Of a stretch of DNA of 14,392 bases, positions 7,530-14,071 are shown piece by piece. The stretch's first letter is position 1; every line of letters starts with the position of its first letter. A program made the position numbers and the translations under genes. The DNA comes from Acidobacteriaceae bacterium (GTDB taxonomy: Bacteria > Acidobacteriota > Terriglobia > Terriglobales > Acidobacteriaceae), in NCBI GenBank assembly GCA_030040395.1, contig JASHTU010000633.1, positions 1 to 14,392 of the forward strand. Reading direction: 5' to 3'. The notes under the pieces were generated by a model. It did not search any database. It saw only the letters and a list, made by a program, of their open reading frames with translations, and was not told the DNA's origin.

Positions 7530-7800
7530 TTTTGGGCACAGCCATTCATGTGCGTCTCGCACCACTATGACGTCAACCTTTGGGAGCGGGCCTCTCCCAG
7601 CGCGTCTGCGCTATCCCAAAAGCGCCGGAGCCAGGATCTCAGTAACGGCCTGGAAAATCACCCCTGGGCTCCCGTATCTCAATTTCTTCGTGAATGCTGT
7701 TGTCGAAAGGAATGGGAAATCCGGCCTCGCCGGCTCTCGTCAACGCGAATTCTCCAGGTCTTTTCGCCTGTGCGAGGCGTGCGCGGTCCGGTTCTCCGGA

Positions 7801-7806
7801 AGGAGG
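7801..7806 (+). promoter_or_regulatory. Perfect Shine-Dalgarno that sets the peptide start
   Basis: AGGAGG lies six bases before GTG 7813. It also precedes an overlapping ATG at 7811, but that frame stops at once (ATGTGA). Only the GTG frame gives the helical leader and the aromatic core, so the precursor starts at GTG. It is among the strongest ribosome sites in the window, suggesting high expression of the peptide. Confidence 0.85.
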
Positions 7807-7812
7807 TTCAAT

Positions 7813-8229
7813 GTGAACAATGAAGCTGCGGTTGCAAAGTTGATGCAGGCTTGCGAGAAGGATGCGGAACTGTATTCCAAATTGCTGGCCAATCCGCAGG
7901 AAGTCGCCAATCAATACGGCGTGACGCTGGAGCCCGAGGAGATCGAGCAATTTAACAGGGTTCAGAAACTACAGAGCCTGGTGGCAGAGTTCAAGACGGG
8001 ACGGGGTGTCGTCGGTCCCATCCGGTACCCGATCGACGTGGCGTGGAAGGCAACGCTGGCCAACCACATCATTTACTACCGGCCGATTTTCTACCCCATT
8101 TTTTACGGGATCTTCTATCCGATCTTCTATCGGCCGACCGGCTATGTGGCTGGATATCCCGTGGAATCAGCTCAGGCCATTGGCCCGTTCACCGGTTTGC
8201 GACGGCTGGCTGCGAGGAAGCGGACCTGA
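7813..8229 (+). CDS. Candidate RiPP precursor with IFY-repeat core
   Basis: The 138-residue peptide has no signal sequence. Residues 1-62 form a charged helical leader (MNNEAAVAKLMQACEKDAEL, then LLANPQEVANQYGVTLEPEE). The 'L..NP...A..YG.TLE.EEI..F' pattern recalls Nif11-, NHLP- and LigA-like RiPP leaders. Residues 91-106 are four four-residue units, PIFY-PIFY-GIFY-PIFY, flanked by RP on both sides, followed by TGYVAGYP and a basic tail (LRRLAARKRT). The region between (66-90) holds RYPIDVAW and HIIYY. The start is GTG 7813, set by AGGAGG. The next gene, 252 bases on, is a radical SAM enzyme with an RRE-like domain, so modification of the Phe/Tyr array is the natural inference. The cleavage site and product are not predictable. 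A structural or adhesive repeat protein is the alternative. I recognise no named family. Confidence 0.75.
   Translation: MNNEAAVAKLMQACEKDAELYSKLLANPQEVANQYGVTLEPEEIEQFNRVQKLQSLVAEFKTGRGVVGPIRYPIDVAWKATLANHIIYYRPIFYPIFYGIFYPIFYRPTGYVAGYPVESAQAIGPFTGLRRLAARKRT
8083..8130 (+). repeat. Four in-frame 12-bp units encoding (P/G)IFY
   Basis: The units are CCGATTTTCTAC, CCCATTTTTTAC, GGGATCTTCTAT and CCGATCTTCTAT. They differ mostly at synonymous third positions (ATT/ATC, TTC/TTT, TAC/TAT), while the peptide IFY is kept in all four. Only the first residue changes, from Pro to Gly in unit three. This pattern suggests selection on the peptide rather than a fresh DNA slippage. Confidence 0.9.
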
Positions 8230-8481
8230 GTTTGCGGGAACTTCCGGGCGGTTTGTAGAAAGAGTCGACTTTTTCTGACTGGTTCGGGGAAGAAAGATTG
8301 CATTCTTTGCAAGCGATCCGCCTCGAACCGATTGCGAAAAAACGCATGATTGGAAGCGGCGCGGCGCCGGAAGAATCCGGAGGCTGCGCCCTTTCAAAGA
8401 CTGTCTTGGCTCGAAAACAAACAACCGGAGGGCCCGACCGTTCCGGCTGGCTCGGCGATTCCGTAAAGAAAGCGAGAAGAG
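8230..8481. other. Spacer between peptide and radical SAM genes
   Basis: These 252 bases hold no supported gene. AGAAAGAG-TCGA-CTTTTTCT (8257-8276) can form an 8-bp AT-rich hairpin with one G-U pair, 27 bases after the precursor stop. It could attenuate transcription so that peptide is made in excess over enzyme, as is common for RiPP precursors, but it is weak and lacks a separate U-run. An open frame from ATG 8298 runs into the enzyme gene out of frame and is not supported. Confidence 0.35.
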
Positions 8482-9801
8482 ATGGCCAACATACTCCTCA
8501 CCACCCGCTGCAATCTCAAGTGCCCGTACTGTTTTGCCCAGGAAAAACTGGGCTCCGGGCAAAAGCTCACCATGTCGATCAGCGATGTGGAGAAAGTGAT
8601 CGGTTTTTTGAAGCGATCGAACCACCCATACTTTCGGGCGATGGGCGGAGAACCGACGCTCCATCCGGAGTTTCCCCGCATTCTGGAGATGGCGCTGCAG
8701 AGCGGAATGCGCATGGATGTGCTGAGCAACGCGACCTGGCCCGAAAGTTATAACGACCTGTTCCGGCGCACCTCGCCCCGGCGAGTGATTTTCCTTTTGA
8801 ATATCGATCGCCCGGAGCGCTATGCGACCCATATCTGGGAGAGAATCGAGCGCAACCTGGCGGCCATTGCAGACCGGGGAACGATTACGTTGAGCTTTAA
8901 CGTCTTCGAAAAGCAGCCCAACTACGAATATGTCCTCGAACTTACCAGGAAATATGGCATCGACAAGATTCGGATGAGTTTTTCGCTCCCTGTGGTGGGT
9001 GCGAACAACGCCTTTCTCAAGCTGGAGGACTACAAAGAGATGGCGCCGTTCGTGGTGGAGTTTGTCCGCCGCGCGGAGGAAGGCGGCGTGCAGGTGAGAA
9101 TGGATAACGCGGTTCCGCTCTGCATGTTCAACAACGAACAGGCCGGAGAGTTGCTGCTGAAAGGCGTCGTCGATTTCCAGCGCAACATGCGCTGCGCTCC
9201 GGTGATCGATATCGGACCCGATCTGCGTGTGTGGTGTTGTTTCTGCCTTTCGAAGATGTGGAATCGCCATCTGGACGAGTTTCAAAACCTCGAGGAAATC
9301 CATAACTACTACCGCAAAGCCATGAGTCTTTATCAATCCCGGCTCTACCCGCTCGCGGAGTGCGATGATTGCCGCTACCGGGAGCTTTGGAACTGCCAGG
9401 GCGGCTGCCTGGCCTATACAGTGATGCGGTACGGAGAACTCTCGATCGAGGAGCGGCCCGAGCGGCCGTGCAGAGAGGGATGGAAGGAGGGGACGGTTCT
9501 CGCCTTCGCTCCCGATGTGCGGATTCGCCGCTATGACATGCCGGAGGAGTCATTCGCAATCTCTAGCAAGGCTTCCGGAATGGAGCTGGAAGTGGATGCA
9601 TCGTTTCAGCCGCTCTTGCAGTGCCTGAACGGCCAGCACTCGGCGCGGGAAGTGGTCGAGCGGTACGTTGGGAGCTCCGACCGGGGCTCCAACGGGCAAA
9701 ATGAACTGGAAGCGCTGACGCAAGGTGCTTTGAAGCAGGGAGCGAACGAGTTGCTCCGGGGCATGTTGCAAAAAGGGCTATTGGTTGAGCGCCAAGTCTG
9801 A
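8482..9801 (+). CDS. Radical SAM/SPASM-type peptide maturase with C-terminal PqqD/RRE-like domain
   Basis: The 439-residue enzyme opens directly with the radical SAM cluster motif C10-NLK-C14-PY-C17 and has GGEP (55-58), the SAM-binding element. A cysteine-rich C-terminal region (C238, C252, C253, C255, C294, C297, C305, C309, C330; AECDDCRYRELWNCQGGCLAY) fits a SPASM or twitch domain binding auxiliary Fe-S clusters. Residues about 342-439 (RIRRYDMPEESFAISSKASG, LLQCLNGQHSAREVVERY, GMLQKGLLVE) resemble PqqD-like RiPP recognition elements, which hold leader peptides. An in-frame TAA at 8464 makes ATG 8482 the first ATG start; the ribosome site (GAGAAG) is weak. With the repeat peptide just upstream, it probably performs radical chemistry on that peptide. 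Crosslinking, epimerisation and backbone excision are all possible. Confidence 0.88.
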   Translation: MANILLTTRCNLKCPYCFAQEKLGSGQKLTMSISDVEKVIGFLKRSNHPYFRAMGGEPTLHPEFPRILEMALQSGMRMDVLSNATWPESYNDLFRRTSPRRVIFLLNIDRPERYATHIWERIERNLAAIADRGTITLSFNVFEKQPNYEYVLELTRKYGIDKIRMSFSLPVVGANNAFLKLEDYKEMAPFVVEFVRRAEEGGVQVRMDNAVPLCMFNNEQAGELLLKGVVDFQRNMRCAPVIDIGPDLRVWCCFCLSKMWNRHLDEFQNLEEIHNYYRKAMSLYQSRLYPLAECDDCRYRELWNCQGGCLAYTVMRYGELSIEERPERPCREGWKEGTVLAFAPDVRIRRYDMPEESFAISSKASGMELEVDASFQPLLQCLNGQHSAREVVERYVGSSDRGSNGQNELEALTQGALKQGANELLRGMLQKGLLVERQV

Positions 9802-9970
9802 AGGGGACAGAATTTCGATTTGCGCTAACTGCTTCATTTGATTGGGTCCAAGATTTCGCATTATGCCTCTAGCCGAGTCGACTGCCCTGGTCGCAAAAAT
9901 CCGATTTTACACGCGCGCGATAGGGAATGCGTGTACAACGGGCAGGCTGGTGCGCTAGGCTTGCTGCATC

Positions 9971-12544
9971 ATGAAAAAGCTGACCCAGGGCTCTCCTGAA
10001 ACGTTTTTTATACGGGTGCAAGCCACTTTTTTCGGCATCCTGGTGGGTTGTTGCCTCATGCCCGGTTTGCCGGCGGTAGCGCAGGCTCCGGGGCCCGATT
10101 CGCCGGCGATCGAAGCCAGGGCCCGCGCCATGGTGGACAAGCTTACGCTCGCGCAGAAGATCGAGCTGCTGGGTGGCGTAGACAGTATGTTCACGCACCC
10201 GATGCCGTCGATTGGGCTGCCGCGCTTTAAGATGTCGGATGCATCGGTGGGGGTGCGCACGTGGGGGCCGACCACGGCGTACGCGGGCGGCGTGGCGCTG
10301 GCGGCCACGTGGGACCGCGCGTTTGCGCGCACCCTGGGCGAGAGCCTGGGCAAAGACGCACGGGCGCGCGGCGTAAACTTCCTGCTGGGGCCAGGCGTGA
10401 ACATTGCGCGCTCGCCGATTGGGGGACGTAATTTCGAATATCTTTCGGAAGATCCCTATCTGAACGCGACGATGGTGGTTCCTTACATCGAGGGTGTGCA
10501 ATCGGAGGGGGTGGTCGCCACGGTGAAGCATTACGCTCTGAACGACGAGGAGTATAACCGGCACAACGCGAGCGCCAACGTGGACGAGCGCACCATGCGC
10601 GAAATCTACCTTCCCGGCTTCGAAGCCGCGGTGACCAAGGCCCACGTGGACGCGGTGATGAACTCATACAACCTGGTGAACGGCGTACACGCCACGCAAA
10701 ACCCCTTTCTCAATCTCAAAGTGTTGAAGGGCGACTGGGGTTTCGAGGGTGTCCTGATGTCGGACTGGGATGCAACCTACGACGGCGTGGCCGCGGCCAA
10801 CAACGGTCTTGACGTGGAGATGCCCAGTTCCAAGTTCATGAACGCGAAAAACCTGATTCCCGCGGTGAAGGGCGGCGCGGTGAAAGAGTCGACCATCGAC
10901 GACAAGCTGATGAGGCTTTTCCGGGTTGAACTGCGCTACGGATTCACCGACCGGCCGCAGTTCGATCCGGCGGACTCGACTTACTCTGTGGCGGACCGCG
11001 CGGTGGCGTTGCAGGGGGCTCTCGAAAGCGTCACGCTGCTCAAGAACGAAGGCCACTTGCTGCCGCTCGATGCGGCGAAGGTGAAGACGGTCGCGATTAT
11101 CGGGCCGGATGCGTGGCCCGCGGTTCCGGGCGGCGGGGGTTCGTCGGAGGCGACGGCCTTCGATCCCGTGAGCACGGTAGTGGGCATTGGCAATCAGCTC
11201 GGTCCCGATGCGCACGTTCTGTATGCGCGCGGGCTGCCGGATATGATTGACGTCTTCCGCAATACGCACTGGGGGGGTGGCCTGAAAACGGAGACCTACC
11301 CGAGCAACGACTTCACGGGCTCGCCCGAGACCACTATGCGGCCGAGCGTGGCGGAGTGGAGCGAGGGCCAATGGCGCGCCCAGGACACAACTCCGCGCAG
11401 CATCCGCTATACGGGCAGGTTCACGGCGGGGGAAGCCGGAAAGTATCTGCTGCTGGCCGCGGCCAGCGGCGAGGATGTCTTCCACGTGACGGTGGATGGC
11501 AAGCAGGTGCTGAACCAGGAGCGGGCTGAGGGCCAGGTTCCGAATTCCGCGTCGCTCGATTTGAGCGCGGGGCAGACGGTGACGGTGGTGGCCGATTATC
11601 TGCCGTATTCCTCGGGCACCCGTTTTGGAATGGGTATGGCGTATGAGCCGGACCTGGTTTCGGCTGAGGCGAAGGAGTTTGCTGCGAAGGCGGATGTGGT
11701 GGTGGTGGCGGTGGGTTTTGACGCAGCCACCGAGGGTGAGGGACACGACCGCACCTTTACGCTGCCGTGGGGGCAGGATGCGCTCGTTGAGGCCATGGCG
11801 GCGGCTAATCCGCACACCATTGTGACCCTCACTGGCGGCGGGGGCATGGACGTGGAGCGTTGGCTGGACAAGGTTGCGGTGCTGCTGCACACCTGGTATC
11901 CCGGCCAGGAGGGCGGCACGGCGCTGGCGGAGATTCTCTTCGGCAAGCACGACCCTGAAGGCAAGCTGCCGGTGACCTTCGACCGGAGTTGGGCCGAGAG
12001 CGCCTCCGCGCCGTGGTACTACTCCAAGGGACCGGACAAGACGCTGCGAACCATCGGCGAAGACGGCAAGCCGCTCGATTACAAGATTGCCCAGATCGAG
12101 TATGGGGATAAGCTGATGGTTGGCTACCGCTACTGGACGACGACCGGAAAGCACCCGCTGTTTCCTTTCGGCTTCGGGCTGAGTTACACGACGTTCGGGT
12201 TTTCCCATCTGAGCGTGCCGGCTACGGCGCAGGCGGGATCGACGGTTCCGGTGAGCTTCGACGTGACCAATACCGGGAGCGTGGAGGGAGCCGAAGTAGC
12301 GCAGCTTTACGTCTCCGACCCTTCGGCCAAAGTGGACCGGCCGGAGCGGGAGTTGAAGGGCTTCGAGAAGGTGCGGCTGGCGCCCGGCGAAGCCAAGCAG
12401 GTAACAATGGACCTCGATGCGCGCGCTTTCAGCTATTGGAGCGAAACGGAGCACAAGTGGACGATTGATCCGGGCAAATTCGTGATTCGGGTGGGCGATT
12501 CGAGCGAGAGCACGCCGCTGAGCGCGGATTTGACGCTGGAGTAA
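9971..12544 (+). CDS. Secreted GH3 beta-glucosidase with PA14 insert
   Basis: The 857-residue glycoside hydrolase family 3 enzyme is predicted to release beta-linked glucose or similar sugars from oligosaccharides outside the cytoplasm. Residues 1-38 form a signal peptide ending AVAQA. The GH3 N-terminal barrel has GVNIARSPIGGRNFEYLSEDP (142-162), KH at 186-187 and the nucleophile D265 in MSDWDA. The second GH3 domain (about 355 onward) is split by a PA14-like insert (about 420-560, with YTGRFTAGEAGKYLLLAAAS). It resumes with TEGEGHDR, whose E588 or E590 is the likely acid/base. A fibronectin III-like C-terminal domain follows (about 757-857). No Shine-Dalgarno precedes ATG 9971. It stands alone, 169 bases after the radical SAM gene, and ends at a strong terminator. 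Specificity (beta-glucosidase or xylosidase) is uncertain. Confidence 0.92.
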   Translation: MKKLTQGSPETFFIRVQATFFGILVGCCLMPGLPAVAQAPGPDSPAIEARARAMVDKLTLAQKIELLGGVDSMFTHPMPSIGLPRFKMSDASVGVRTWGPTTAYAGGVALAATWDRAFARTLGESLGKDARARGVNFLLGPGVNIARSPIGGRNFEYLSEDPYLNATMVVPYIEGVQSEGVVATVKHYALNDEEYNRHNASANVDERTMREIYLPGFEAAVTKAHVDAVMNSYNLVNGVHATQNPFLNLKVLKGDWGFEGVLMSDWDATYDGVAAANNGLDVEMPSSKFMNAKNLIPAVKGGAVKESTIDDKLMRLFRVELRYGFTDRPQFDPADSTYSVADRAVALQGALESVTLLKNEGHLLPLDAAKVKTVAIIGPDAWPAVPGGGGSSEATAFDPVSTVVGIGNQLGPDAHVLYARGLPDMIDVFRNTHWGGGLKTETYPSNDFTGSPETTMRPSVAEWSEGQWRAQDTTPRSIRYTGRFTAGEAGKYLLLAAASGEDVFHVTVDGKQVLNQERAEGQVPNSASLDLSAGQTVTVVADYLPYSSGTRFGMGMAYEPDLVSAEAKEFAAKADVVVVAVGFDAATEGEGHDRTFTLPWGQDALVEAMAAANPHTIVTLTGGGGMDVERWLDKVAVLLHTWYPGQEGGTALAEILFGKHDPEGKLPVTFDRSWAESASAPWYYSKGPDKTLRTIGEDGKPLDYKIAQIEYGDKLMVGYRYWTTTGKHPLFPFGFGLSYTTFGFSHLSVPATAQAGSTVPVSFDVTNTGSVEGAEVAQLYVSDPSAKVDRPERELKGFEKVRLAPGEAKQVTMDLDARAFSYWSETEHKWTIDPGKFVIRVGDSSESTPLSADLTLE

Positions 12545-12569
12545 GCTCTAGATTTTTGGGCGCCGATGC

Positions 12570-12599
12570 AAAAAGCTCCGTCCACGCGCGGAGCTTTTT
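12570..12599. terminator. Bidirectional intrinsic terminator
   Basis: AAAAAGCTCCG (12570-12580) and CGGAGCTTTTT (12589-12599) are perfect 11-bp arms around an 8-base loop. The GC stem with a 3' T-run reads as a terminator on both strands. It lies 25 bases after the glucosidase stop and also downstream of the convergent lipoprotein gene, so it probably serves both. Confidence 0.92.
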
Positions 12600-12742
12600 G
12601 TTGGTCTCCAAAACGTGCGGGTGACGCGAGCGCCGCCGTGAATCGTGCCCTGCAGCACATCGCCAAAGAAGTGGTCGAGCGCGGTGGATTCGGGCACGCT
12701 GACTTCATCGAAAAACGGAGGCTCACGGCGCTGAAGCGAGCG

Positions 12743-13540
12743 TCAGTGGCTCTGGTCCATCAGAATCTTTTCGGCTTGGAGAAGGGAAAGATCGCCGGGA
12801 AGCTCGTGGAACCTGGACTTGACCTCGTCCTCCTGTTCGGAGATGGTTCTGAAGATCAGGGAGTGGCCCTGGATGTGGATGTGGGTCTGGGTGATCTGCC
12901 ACTCGTTCGGACCCACTTGGCGCCTCTCCACGTTGAACGAGCCTCCGGATTGGAGGTCGCCGAACAAGCCGAGAAGGCCGAATTTCACGCTGTGGATGAG
13001 CCGCCCTTTCAGGCTCACGATGCGGTGCTGCGCGTCCTGGACGGTCATATCGCCCTCCATGGCGGCGAAGACGCGCGACTCCCAGGTGGGAGGGTTGAAA
13101 GCCGGATTCGGCCGGAAGTGAAAGGTGGTCTCCCCGTCGTGCTGGCCGGTTTGAGTCCAGATAAATGCGGTGGGTAGCAGGTTGAGCATCTGAGCGCTCT
13201 GCTGGTCGTCGTGTTGTCCGCTTCTGCGTTGTTTGGCCTGGGCGGAGGGATTTTGAATGAAGGCTTCCATCCGGCTGCGCTGCTCGTGCTCCGGGAGGTT
13301 GCGACCGTTCTGCTCGACGACCCGGTCGAGGTTGCCATGCGGCGTTTCGGTCACCCATTGGGTTACATTGTTGCCCGGCTTGTCGTCGACGTCATAGTAG
13401 AGCCAGCGCGAATTGTCGTGGTCGTTGGCGTAAAGCTCGGACGTGACTGCTTGCTGAACGATTTCTTTCGGATTGAGGGCGCTCACCGATGCGCATCCTC
13501 CCAACAGGATGGCCCAAGCAAGCACCCGACCTCTTCGCAT
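12743..13540 (-). CDS. Putative lipoprotein of unknown function
   Basis: The 265-residue product starts with a basic-hydrophobic signal (MRRGRVLAWAILLGGC) ending in a lipobox-like LGGC, with C16 as the likely lipidated residue. The mature part is polar, with a Q/R-rich stretch (about 90-120, RSRMEAFIQNPSAQAKQRRS). Then come strand-rich segments: TTFHFRPNPAFNPPTWESRVF, the AMEGDMTVQDAQHRIVSLKGRL block, SGGSFNVERRQVG, and a closing ISEQEDEVKSRFHELP. This recalls uncharacterised proteins I associate with acidobacteria and is loosely compatible with a LolA-like half-barrel; no function is known to me. The ATG at 13540 is chosen over the GTG at 13546 because AGGGAGG is six bases upstream of the ATG. 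It is monocistronic and converges on the glucosidase gene. Confidence 0.78.
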   Translation of the reverse strand: MRRGRVLAWAILLGGCASVSALNPKEIVQQAVTSELYANDHDNSRWLYYDVDDKPGNNVTQWVTETPHGNLDRVVEQNGRNLPEHEQRSRMEAFIQNPSAQAKQRRSGQHDDQQSAQMLNLLPTAFIWTQTGQHDGETTFHFRPNPAFNPPTWESRVFAAMEGDMTVQDAQHRIVSLKGRLIHSVKFGLLGLFGDLQSGGSFNVERRQVGPNEWQITQTHIHIQGHSLIFRTISEQEDEVKSRFHELPGDLSLLQAEKILMDQSH

Positions 13541-13836
13541 TTCCACCCTCCCTGAAGTGGCTGTATTTGCGCAACCAGCCCAACCGATGCTATTGATTGG
13601 ATGCGAGTTATGAGACGCATGGAACCCGGTCCGCGCTCGGGAACCCCTTGCCGGCGCGGAGCGAAAGCCCGAGGATAAGCCGCAGTTTGCGGGGCGGCAA
13701 GCCTACCCGGCAAGATGCGAGAACGATTCAGGATCTCGCGCTTCAAATCATGAACAGAACGACTTCAACAGGTTTCCGCGCGGCTCTCGAGTTGGAGGCG
13801 CCGGCATGCCCTGTACTTTTCGGTTACCCTCCCCCT
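13541..13836. other. Gene-poor region upstream of the lipoprotein gene
   Basis: I see no supported gene in this stretch. The first bases hold the ribosome site of the minus-strand lipoprotein gene. The middle (about 13620-13720) is GC-rich with many short dyads in the same style as other intergenic spacers here, but I could not fit it to a tRNA, a known riboswitch or another RNA family. No clear promoter for the lipoprotein gene was found. Confidence 0.4.
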
Positions 13837-13972
13837 ACCCCCTATCCATTTGGGGGTTAAGTGGTTTGTTTGCAATCACTTATACTATTTAGTACTGGGT
13901 CTAAATTCTTGATAATAAAGGGGTTAGATCCTAAAATCTCCAATAATAAGGACTTATGGCCCATTTTTGGGC
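13837..13972. repeat. AT-richer repeat segment with hairpins and 30-bp imperfect tandem copies
   Basis: ACCCCC (13837-13842) pairs with GGGGGT (13852-13857) around a 9-base loop. Two adjacent 30-base units follow, 13897-13926 (GGGTCTAAATTCTTG...) and 13927-13956 (GATCCTAAAATCTCC...). They share 18 of 30 positions without gaps and both carry a TAATAA...AGG...TTA tail. GCCCA-TTTT-TGGGC (13959-13972) closes the segment with a short hairpin. The base composition differs sharply from the surrounding GC-rich DNA. From memory, similar CTAAAAT...AATAA...GGACTTA strings recur between acidobacterial genes, so this may be a dispersed repeat. That is unverified. Confidence 0.45.
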
Positions 13973-14071
13973 GTTTTGCCCCGCTTTCGGCGCCACCCCA
14001 GGCAGAGCCTAGCTGCGAAGGGGCCGCGAAGCAGGGGCCAAAAGCAGGCGGCCCGGGGATGGCGGCCCGGC

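Larger units (their letters stand above)
7365..7812. promoter_or_regulatory. Structured leader region before the peptide gene
   Basis: These 448 bases hold no supported gene. The frame of the peptide is open back to ATG 7567, but that sequence has no ribosome site and no family resemblance. Visible elements are a 10-bp triple repeat (7389-7418), a TCACA-N6-TGTGA dyad (7514-7529), and a folded stretch with TTTGGGA (7579-7585) pairing TCCCAAA (7614-7620). That stretch encloses a GCGC-GTCT-GCGC hairpin (7600-7611); CCAGG (about 7631) and CCTGG (about 7648) form a further weak dyad. The AGGAGG at 7801-7806 ends the region. No clear -35/-10 pair was found, so the promoter is not located. Confidence 0.4.

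Noticed and set aside
7567..7812. Upstream extension of the peptide gene to ATG 7567
   Set aside because: It has no ribosome site and crosses several dyads, and its sequence looks non-coding. GTG 7813 has a perfect AGGAGG at ideal spacing.
8298..8753. Plus-strand open frame between the peptide and the radical SAM gene
   Set aside because: It runs out of frame into the radical SAM coding sequence and resembles no protein. The overlapped enzyme frame is clearly real.
8167..9336. Minus-strand open frame opposite the radical SAM gene
   Set aside because: It is antisense to the CxxxCxxC and SPASM coding sequence and has no motifs of its own.
9830..9865. Sigma-70 promoter for the glucosidase (TTGATT ... 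TATGCC)
   Set aside because: The -10 match is poor and the distance to the start is long; not strong enough to list.
10664..12454. Very long minus-strand open frame (596 codons) opposite the GH3 gene
   Set aside because: The plus frame carries all GH3 motifs. The antisense frame is His/Arg-rich, typical of a mirror of GC-biased codons, with no recognisable family.
13597..13760. tRNA or known riboswitch in the GC-rich dyad region
   Set aside because: No T-loop consensus, acceptor pairing or recognised aptamer core could be found on either strand.
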